A program made the translations under genes and the position numbers. Source: Armatimonadota bacterium (lineage in GTDB: Bacteria > Armatimonadota > SYMT01). From it: 6,037 nt of DNA. A model generated the notes under the pieces. The model did not search any database, was not told the origin of the DNA, and saw only the letters and a program-made list of their open reading frames with translations. Positions 1 through 4,641 of this stretch are shown one piece after another (the stretch's first letter is position 1; each line of letters begins with the position of its first letter). The DNA lies in the NCBI GenBank assembly GCA_020696885.1, contig JAJFMS010000251.1:1-6037 (forward strand), given 5' to 3'.

Positions 1-501
1 GAGTCCGAACCCGGCCTCCAGGTGGTGTTGGAGCAGGTGCCACCCGGCGAGCCGGCGCAGCGAGTGGAGCTCCCCAACGGCCGGTACGCCCGGGCCGACC
101 TCGACGGCTCCGCGCTGCGGGCAGTGATCGAGGCGCTGCCGAAGGCGGTAGACCTGGACCTGTACCCGGTGCCGGGCAAGGAACTCGCCGTGTGGGCCGG
201 TGCCCCGAACGGCGGAGTGTCCAGCCTCACCTCGATTGCTTCGGAAGGCTCCGGGCCGCCGACCATCGAGGCGCTCTCCGCTCGCATCTCGGACCCGAAG
301 ACGAACCTGATCGAGATCACTCTGATCGAGGAGGTCTTCAAAGTCAGCGACGCCCGCACCGGCCTGGAAGCCCTCGCGCAGCGCTACCGGACCCTCAGCG
401 GACGACGGGTGGTACTGGGCGCCCTGGGGCTCGGTTTCGTGGCTGTGGCGGTCTGTTTTTCGTTCCTCCGGAGGGGCCGGCGAAGGACCCGGAAAGCTTG
501 A
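1..501 (+). CDS. C-terminal part of a membrane-anchored protein of unknown function (5' end outside the window)
   Basis: The frame is open from base 1 to the TGA at 499-501, giving 166 visible residues. A GTG at 22 is available, but codons 1-7 are also open and no ribosome binding site precedes it, so the gene most likely begins upstream of the window. Visible residues 1 to about 130 are soluble, mixed and mildly acidic, with no motif I recognise. About residues 137-156 form one hydrophobic helix rich in Val, Leu, Gly and Ala, followed by a ten-residue tail almost entirely of Arg and Lys (RRGRRRTRKA). By the positive-inside rule this predicts a single-pass protein with most of its mass outside the cytoplasm and the basic tail inside. 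The helix plus Arg cluster resembles the end of sorting signals such as PEP-CTERM, but no PEP motif precedes it, so a simple C-terminal anchor is the safer reading. G/C-rich third positions support coding. I do not recognise the family. Confidence 0.75.
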   Translation, partial: ESEPGLQVVLEQVPPGEPAQRVELPNGRYARADLDGSALRAVIEALPKAVDLDLYPVPGKELAVWAGAPNGGVSSLTSIASEGSGPPTIEALSARISDPKTNLIEITLIEEVFKVSDARTGLEALAQRYRTLSGRRVVLGALGLGFVAVAVCFSFLRRGRRRTRKA

Positions 502-526
502 ATCGCGAACGGATTTTTGCTATAAT
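498..526 (+). promoter_or_regulatory. Sigma-70-type promoter of the HTH-like gene
   Basis: A -35 box TTGAAT (498-503) and a perfect -10 box TATAAT (521-526) are separated by exactly 17 bp. The bases TGC just before the -10 (518-520) make it an extended -10. The start of transcription would fall near 533, leaving a leader of about 40 nt before the ATG at 574. The -35 box overlaps the TGA stop (499-501) of the upstream gene, so the HTH-like gene has its own promoter although it lies close behind another gene. The AT-rich run 505-570 stands out against the GC-rich surroundings. The assignment is by inspection only. Confidence 0.75.
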
Positions 527-573
527 AACGACACTGGAAACGGGTATGAAGCGAACTGAAAAGGACTATAGAG

Positions 574-1056
574 ATGAACCGGATTACGAAGAAGGAACTG
601 GCTGTAGGGATGTATCAGAAGGGCATGCGCGTGGACTCGATCGCCGAGGTGCTGGGTAGCGATCCGAGCTACGTGGCGAACGTGCTGATCGAGCGCGGGT
701 TCACGCCGGAGTACGTGGATCTCTACACCTCCACCGGCCCCCAGAATCGGTACGCCGCGATGCTGTCGGGCGTGCTGCGGTTCAAGGACGTGGCTGCCGC
801 CCGGGAGTCCGTCCGCAAGATCGATGAGCTGCACACGCAGTTCGAGGCCCAGCGAGACCGGCGCGGCATGCACCAGTGCGAGCTGCTGGCGCTCACCGGC
901 AAGAACCGCGCGGCCGGCATCGGCAAGTGGCAGGAAGCGCGCGTCTTTGGCGACTGGCTCTCCGATCACCTGTACGTGGCGCGGCCGGAGGTGATCCAGC
1001 TTAGCATCCCCGAGCTCCGGGAAGACGAGGCGCCCCCGTTGGGCATCGCCGCCTGA
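574..1056 (+). CDS. Small protein with N-terminal helix-turn-helix-like segment, unknown function
   Basis: This encodes 160 residues from an ATG preceded by AAGGA (561-565), 8 nt from the start, which fixes the start well. Residues 5-42 read as a helix-turn-helix-like segment: a first helix (KKELAVGMYQKG), then IAEVLG as the positioning helix, a short turn (SDPS), and YVANVLIERGF as a likely recognition helix. This layout resembles sigma-70 region 4, resolvase-type and terminase small-subunit HTH folds. The central part (about 60-110) is helical and charged. Residues about 112-140 form a compact Lys/Arg/Trp-containing segment (GKNRAAGIGKWQEARVF), and the last 20 residues are acidic then Pro-rich. 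There is no signal peptide or membrane segment, so it should be cytoplasmic. The strong private promoter and the terminator-like hairpin 16 nt after its stop make it a single-gene transcription unit. A DNA-binding role is inference from the HTH-like pattern; I do not recognise the family or a target. Confidence 0.85.
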   Translation: MNRITKKELAVGMYQKGMRVDSIAEVLGSDPSYVANVLIERGFTPEYVDLYTSTGPQNRYAAMLSGVLRFKDVAAARESVRKIDELHTQFEAQRDRRGMHQCELLALTGKNRAAGIGKWQEARVFGDWLSDHLYVARPEVIQLSIPELREDEAPPLGIAA

Positions 1057-1072
1057 TGCGTGGGTAGGATCT

Positions 1073-1109
1073 GCCGAACCGGGGCTGGTTACTGGGGTCC
1101 CGGTTCGGC
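1073..1109. terminator. Bidirectional terminator-like hairpin between convergent genes
   Basis: GCCGAACCGGG (1073-1083) and CCCGGTTCGGC (1099-1109) form a perfect 11-bp inverted repeat. The stem can extend by a T-G pair outside (1072/1110) and by G-T, C-G and T-G pairs inside (1084-1086 with 1096-1098), leaving a loop of about 9 nt. It begins 16 nt after the stop of the rightward HTH-like gene. The leftward GYF_2 gene ends inside it: its TAA (1089-1091) lies in the loop and its last codons form the right arm. There is no T-run on either side, so it is not a textbook intrinsic terminator. Position and stem strength favour transcription termination or 3'-end protection for both mRNAs. Confidence 0.55.
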
Positions 1110-1757
1110 GACGAGCCCCTCGATGATCGCGAGCGCGACCACCACGCACACCATCAGAGCCATGATGCCGAGCCCGATGAGGAACGCGTACCACCGCGAG
1201 GCGATCTTTCCCCCCTGGCGTTTGTGTTCGGCGATGGCGGTGCCCTGAAAGACGTTCGCCATGTAGGAGGTGCTGAAGAGCAGCGCCAGGCCGAAGCCGG
1301 TAGAGAGCCCCTGTGGCAAGAGCGAGGCGATCACCATCGCCAGCACCGTGGCCACCACCCCGCACACCACGGCCTTCACGGCCGTGGCGCGTTTGCCCAG
1401 CCGGCGGTAGTTGAGCGCGACCACGATCGATCCCGCGATCGGTGTGCCCATGAACGTGGCGATTGCTACGGCTCCCGAATCGAAGAGACGATAGGTGTGA
1501 GCCGCCGGTAGTGGACTCGCGTCTTCAGCGTAGCCCGGCCGCGAATAGCCGTACGTGATCACGTGCGGCGGCTCAGCGGCGGTATCCGGCGCCGGCGTCA
1601 CCGCCGGCTGGAGAGCGTCGAGCGGCAGCCATTCCTCGCTGCCGACTCTTCGGACCTGATCCGTCCCCGCGACGGCTCCCTGCGCCTGCAGCTCCAGCAA
1701 TTGCGGCCAGGTGTAAGGGCCGTGCTCCGCTCCGTTCTGCAGCACCTGATATTCCAC
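1089..1757 (-). CDS. GYF_2 (DUF4339) domain multi-pass membrane protein
   Basis: This encodes 222 residues from a GTG at 1757. Residues 3-50 are a GYF_2 domain, with the typical pattern Y-x-V-x-x-NG, HGPYTWPQL, and a closing EEWLPLDAL. GYF_2 domains are small modules found at the N-terminus of many bacterial membrane proteins and are thought to mediate protein contacts. A Pro/Ala-rich linker (about 50-88) follows, then a membrane region with hydrophobic stretches at about 94-115, 127-147, 153-170 (weaker) and 190-212. The first ends in ALNYRRLGKR, a signature I associate with similar small membrane proteins. With four helices both ends would be cytoplasmic.

The start was chosen because the domain begins at residue 2 and GAAGGGA (1765-1771) lies 8 nt upstream. 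A GTG at 1808 would add 17 residues with atypical codon use and no domain match. The gene converges with the HTH-like gene and its stop lies in the shared hairpin. The function is unknown. Confidence 0.85.
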   Translation of the reverse strand: MEYQVLQNGAEHGPYTWPQLLELQAQGAVAGTDQVRRVGSEEWLPLDALQPAVTPAPDTAAEPPHVITYGYSRPGYAEDASPLPAAHTYRLFDSGAVAIATFMGTPIAGSIVVALNYRRLGKRATAVKAVVCGVVATVLAMVIASLLPQGLSTGFGLALLFSTSYMANVFQGTAIAEHKRQGGKIASRWYAFLIGLGIMALMVCVVVALAIIEGLVAEPGPQ

Positions 1758-2160
1758 CGTCGGTTCCCTTCGGTTGGTCGTTGGGCGATCTCCGCACGCT
1801 GCGGCCACTTACTCCCCCGCCTCGTTCAGGGACGATTCTCCGCAGGCGGAGCAAGCTCCTTCGGCTGCAAAGCGTCCAACCAGAACCGGAGCGGCAGCTA
1901 CCCGATCGGATGAGCGCGCGGGACGCTATTCCCGCTGGCGGACCGTCATGCAGCGACGCTGAAGGCGCGTCTCCGGTCGATAGGCAAGCGGCCGTACGGG
2001 AGGAAGCAGACCCCATAGCGCGCAAAAGGAATCTCGGCTCGGGAATGAGCCCTGGTGGTCTCCAGCCTTATACCCTCGTACTGTGCTCGCGCTTCCGCGG
2101 CCGGTTGCCCGAAGGTCATGTGGACTGCCCGGAGCATTTGGAGTAACGGAGTCGCGCCCT
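1758..2160. other. Divergent intergenic region, no convincing gene
   Basis: About 400 bp separate the starts of the leftward GYF_2 gene and the rightward exported-protein gene. Open frames here (for example 1781-2146 on +, 1573-2025 on -) translate to Arg/Pro/Ser-rich sequence without a clear third-position G/C bias and without good ribosome binding sites, so I treat the region as non-coding. It must contain both upstream promoters. The only -10-like element I see for the rightward gene is TATACC (2069-2074), with a poor -35 match, and none is evident for the leftward gene. Short hairpins exist: CTCCGC/GCGGAG 1838-1851, GCGGGA/TCCCGC 1918-1935 and GGCTC/GAGCC 2036-2051. At this base composition they are expected by chance. 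A short leftward reading frame ending at 1809 encodes a single CSACGE motif but has no start codon. Confidence 0.55.
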
Positions 2161-3546
2161 ATGAGGACCTGGTCTGCCCGCATCACCGCGTTGTCGGTAT
2201 CTGCACTGGGCCTCGCGCTCGGTTCCCTGCCGGCTCGCAGCGCCCCTCCCGCGCCGGCGATCAGGGCTCCGGAGCCGGCGCCGCTCGCTGCCGATCGGGT
2301 AGAGCTTGCGCTGCCTGCACCTGCCGGGCAGATCGCGGTGGGCGCCGGAGGGCGCTTCCTCATTCTGCACCTCCCGACGGCGCGAAAGCTGGCGATCTTC
2401 GATGCGAACACTGCAAGGATCGTCCGCTACCTCTCCCTGGCCTCGGACTCCGTACGCGTTACGGCCGGTGCGGAGAAGCTGTTCGTCGCCGCTCCGGCAG
2501 AGCGCGTCTTGCAGCGCTACAGTCTCGCCACCTTTGAGAAGGAGCTCGCGGTGGCCCTCCCCGTGGAGACGAAGCTGCACGCCATGCTCATGGGGTCCAA
2601 CTCCCGCGGACCGCTGATGATGGCCGGCACCGTTCTCCGCTTCTACGATCCCATCACCCTCCGCGAGCAGAAGTATGAGTGGAGCGACGACGCGCTCGGC
2701 ATCGGCGACCAGTATCCCCCCGTCGTCGAAGTGAGCGCCGACGGGCGCACCTTCACGTCACGCACACCGGGGCTTTCCTCGGGAGACCTGCGGATCTTCC
2801 GGTTCCAGGACCGCTCCATCCGCAGGTCTGGGGCGGAGGGGCAGTCGTCGAACGCCTATCTGCTCCCTAATGCCGACGGGTCCGCGATATTCAGCGCCAA
2901 TCGCATCCTCACGCCGGATGGTAAGCCGACGCAGAACGCCCTCGACACCCCTCGCGCCTCGGCCTGGCTCCTCCCGGCGGCCCAGGGCCGCTACTACCTC
3001 TCCCTCGTCAAGACCCAGAACCAGGGCGCCAACTCCGACGACAAAGCGCATCTGGAAGCGTCTCTGAACATTCTGGGGCAGGAGCGGGCACTGCTGCCCC
3101 TGCCGGCGCTGGCGCCCTCTCTGGAAGGGCTGGTCAACTTTTCGTCCGGTCGGGTGCAGTCGCTGGAGCAGCACGTGGTATTCCTCCCGGCCTCGGAGCT
3201 GATCGCCATCCTCCCGGTGGCGCGGGACCGGCTCATCCTCCACCGGATGTCCATCCGGGACGCGCTAGAGAAGTCGGGCCTGGATTACCTGGTGGCCACC
3301 AGTAGTCCACCGGCGACCTTCTCGCCGGGTAAGGAGCTCACGTATCAGTTGCAGGTGCTCTCGAAGCGCGGCGGCGTGAAGTTCAACCTGGACTCGGGGC
3401 CCGAAGGGATGACGATGACCGCCGGGGGCCTGCTGCGATGGAGCGTCCCGGCTGCGTATCCGGGCAAGGAAGAGCACGTGATCATCACGCTCAGCGACGC
3501 CACCGGGCAGGAAGTCTTCCACACGTTCCGCCTGGTGCGGAAGTAG
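2161..3546 (+). CDS. Exported beta-propeller-like protein with C-terminal Ig/cadherin-like domain
   Basis: This encodes 461 residues. The ATG at 2161 is preferred because GGAG (2148-2151) lies 9 nt upstream and the protein then opens with a classical signal peptide: Arg residues at 2 and 7, a hydrophobic core at about 8-23, and a likely cleavage region LPARSA at 23-28. The Pro residues directly after position 28 make the exact cut uncertain. An Ala/Pro-rich spacer (about 29-45) follows. Residues about 46-370 are short beta-strand repeats of the type GRFLILHLPTARKLAIFD, with recurring A-D-G and Asp/Gly turns, as in WD40/YVTN-type propellers, though repeats are degenerate.

Residues 375-461 form a separate Ig/cadherin-like module resembling the He_PIG family, with the core pattern GGVKFNLDSGPEGM, LLRWSVP and SDATGQEVFHTF. 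The whole protein has no cysteine, in keeping with an exported location. No catalytic motif is visible. Binding of a polymer or protein in the envelope is inference. Confidence 0.85.
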   Translation: MRTWSARITALSVSALGLALGSLPARSAPPAPAIRAPEPAPLAADRVELALPAPAGQIAVGAGGRFLILHLPTARKLAIFDANTARIVRYLSLASDSVRVTAGAEKLFVAAPAERVLQRYSLATFEKELAVALPVETKLHAMLMGSNSRGPLMMAGTVLRFYDPITLREQKYEWSDDALGIGDQYPPVVEVSADGRTFTSRTPGLSSGDLRIFRFQDRSIRRSGAEGQSSNAYLLPNADGSAIFSANRILTPDGKPTQNALDTPRASAWLLPAAQGRYYLSLVKTQNQGANSDDKAHLEASLNILGQERALLPLPALAPSLEGLVNFSSGRVQSLEQHVVFLPASELIAILPVARDRLILHRMSIRDALEKSGLDYLVATSSPPATFSPGKELTYQLQVLSKRGGVKFNLDSGPEGMTMTAGGLLRWSVPAAYPGKEEHVIITLSDATGQEVFHTFRLVRK

Positions 3547-3583
3547 CGCCTCCCTCCACCTCTCGCGGAAAGGCGCACGTCGA
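3547..3583. other. Convergent junction, weak hairpin only
   Basis: Only 37 bp separate the stop codons of the rightward exported-protein gene and the leftward DapA-like gene. GCGCCT (3546-3551) and AGGCGC (3571-3576) could pair across a 19-nt loop, but the stem is short and lacks a T-run on either strand. I regard this as at most a weak terminator candidate. Confidence 0.3.
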
Positions 3584-4540
3584 TCAGGCCTCCGCGGACA
3601 GCCCGAGTCGTTCCAGGCAGCTCCGCAGGATCTCGGGCTCCCAGTCCGGGCGGTGCCCGCTGCGGGGATGGGTAAGGCTGCTGCTGATGCGCCCCTGCAT
3701 GTGCAGGAAGTGCGCGGCGGAGTGCTTGTAGGCCGGCACCGGCGTGCGGAACGCCACGTTCCCCAGGTACTGCAGCGCTTCGGCCAGCTCCAGGTAGGCC
3801 GGGTCGCCGGTCTCCCAGAGTCGATCGCGCTCCGCAAACTTCTCCGGACAGAACGTGGCGAGGCCCAGCAGGTAGTCGCTGCCGTACTCCACCATGTCGA
3901 TGCCCAGGTCGTTGCCGGTGTAGACCCGGAAGTCCGGCCGGTGCTGATCGCGCAGTTCCAGGCGGCGGAGCTCCACCCCCTTGCTGAGCGAGGAGTGCTT
4001 GGCGCCCACCAGCTCCGGGATATCCAGCATGCCGCGGAACGTCTCTTCGTCCCAGATCTCGCCGTTGGGGGCGAACATCTTGCCCAGCTCGAAGCCGATC
4101 ACCTGGCCCTGGTCTTTGCAGGCTTCCCGGTAGACCGCCACCTTCTCCGTAGGGCTGAGGGCATGGGTCCGCGAGGTTTGGAACAGGATCGGTGTCCCGC
4201 CATAGGCGTGGATCCGGTCCATCTCCCGGCGGTAGAGATCGACGACCTCTCCCTCGCGGCCCTCGATGAACGCACCGGCTACGAACTCCGCCCCCGGCCC
4301 GAGGGCCTCGACGGTCAGCCGCAGCACGCGCTCCTTCTCCTCGTCTGAGAGCAGGTTCGCGTAGCCGGTGTCCATGTTCACGGCGTTCACCAGCCCGGCC
4401 GCCCGGGTGGCTTGCAGGTGGCGCGAGAAGTCCTCCTCGGCGATGGAGCCGTCGGCGTTGAACGGTAGAAGCGCCGCGGCGATGCCGTGGATCTTGCGGC
4501 CGTGCCGGATGCGGGCGTAGAAATCGGAAAGCGAGGACAT
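3584..4540 (-). CDS. Dihydrodipicolinate synthase / N-acetylneuraminate lyase family protein
   Basis: This encodes 318 residues, a normal length for this TIM-barrel aldolase family. The ATG at 4540 has GGAG 6 nt upstream; an in-frame ATG at 4552 lacks a comparable site. Family landmarks are visible in order. AVNMDTGYANLLSDEE (53-68) corresponds to the GTTGE region that binds the pyruvate carboxylate. VGAKHSS (178-184) carries Lys181, the expected Schiff-base lysine. VYTGNDLGIDMVEYGSDYLL (206-225) corresponds to the usual sGdD...Ga-G region.

The canonical YNxP motif is absent: FELG (150-153) stands in its place, so Phe150 replaces the catalytic tyrosine. The SRTHALSP and PAYKHSAAHF segments also differ from true DapA. 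This argues against lysine biosynthesis and for a divergent, uncharacterised subfamily of pyruvate-type lyases or aldolases. It lies 101 bp downstream of mutL on the same strand but probably has its own promoter. The substrate is unknown, so no gene symbol is given. Confidence 0.9.
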   Translation of the reverse strand: MSSLSDFYARIRHGRKIHGIAAALLPFNADGSIAEEDFSRHLQATRAAGLVNAVNMDTGYANLLSDEEKERVLRLTVEALGPGAEFVAGAFIEGREGEVVDLYRREMDRIHAYGGTPILFQTSRTHALSPTEKVAVYREACKDQGQVIGFELGKMFAPNGEIWDEETFRGMLDIPELVGAKHSSLSKGVELRRLELRDQHRPDFRVYTGNDLGIDMVEYGSDYLLGLATFCPEKFAERDRLWETGDPAYLELAEALQYLGNVAFRTPVPAYKHSAAHFLHMQGRISSSLTHPRSGHRPDWEPEILRSCLERLGLSAEA

Positions 4541-4567
4541 GGAGCGCTCCATCGGACTCGAGGTGAC

Positions 4568-4612
4568 GGGGAATTATCGACGCAGAACCAGCCGCCGACC
4601 AAGGAATTCCCC
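4568..4612. repeat. 8-bp inverted repeat bracketing the candidate promoter
   Basis: GGGGAATT (4568-4575) and AATTCCCC (4605-4612) are perfect inverted copies, 37 bp apart centre to centre, or about 3.5 helical turns. The left copy overlaps the candidate -10 box and the right copy lies just upstream of the -35 box. The arrangement could be a pair of operator half-sites or, in a mutL read-through RNA, a stem with a 29-nt loop. Chance occurrence in a gap of this size is not negligible. Confidence 0.35.
4573..4602 (-). promoter_or_regulatory. Candidate promoter of the DapA-like gene
   Basis: Read on the minus strand, TTGGTC (4602-4597) and GATAAT (4578-4573) form a plausible -35/-10 pair with an 18-bp spacer. 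Transcription would begin near 4566, leaving about 25 nt before the ATG at 4540. It is the only AT-rich patch in the gap after mutL. The match is moderate, so read-through from mutL remains possible. Confidence 0.4.
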
Positions 4613-4641
4613 TACGCAGCGGTCCCGCGGCCGCCCGATCG

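Noticed and set aside
546..659. Possible short upstream ORF beginning at the ATG at 546 in the leader of the HTH-like gene
   Set aside because: No ribosome binding site precedes it, it runs out of frame into the main gene, and its residues after the overlap look like a shadow frame.
520..1365. Long minus-strand open frame (281 codons) opposite the HTH-like gene and the GYF_2 gene's end
   Set aside because: It is antisense to two better supported genes, is rich in His/Arg/Gly without domain pattern, and spans the convergent junction and its hairpin.
1809..1920. Minus-strand fragment ending at 1809 with a CxxC (CSACGE) motif, considered as a remnant of a zinc-ribbon gene
   Set aside because: There is no start codon between its upstream stop and its end, only one CxxC is present, and the TGC codons fall within a palindromic stretch that explains them.
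1781..2146. Plus-strand open frame of 121 codons ending just before the exported-protein gene
   Set aside because: It starts with TTG without a convincing ribosome binding site, is Arg/Pro/Ser-rich, lacks the third-position G/C bias of the real genes and shows no domain.
1898..2302. 12-bp inverted match CCGATCGGGTAG between 1898-1909 and 2291-2302
   Set aside because: The core is self-palindromic and one copy lies inside the coding region. About one such 12-bp match is expected by chance in a 6-kb window of this composition.
3653..4348. Plus-strand open frame of 231 codons opposite the DapA-like gene
   Set aside because: It is antisense to a gene with clear family motifs and is an expected mirror frame in GC-rich DNA.
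4541..4550. Perfect 10-bp palindrome GGAGCGCTCC next to the DapA-like start codon
   Set aside because: Several 10-bp palindromes are expected by chance in this GC-rich window. The GGAG half is sufficiently explained as the ribosome binding site.
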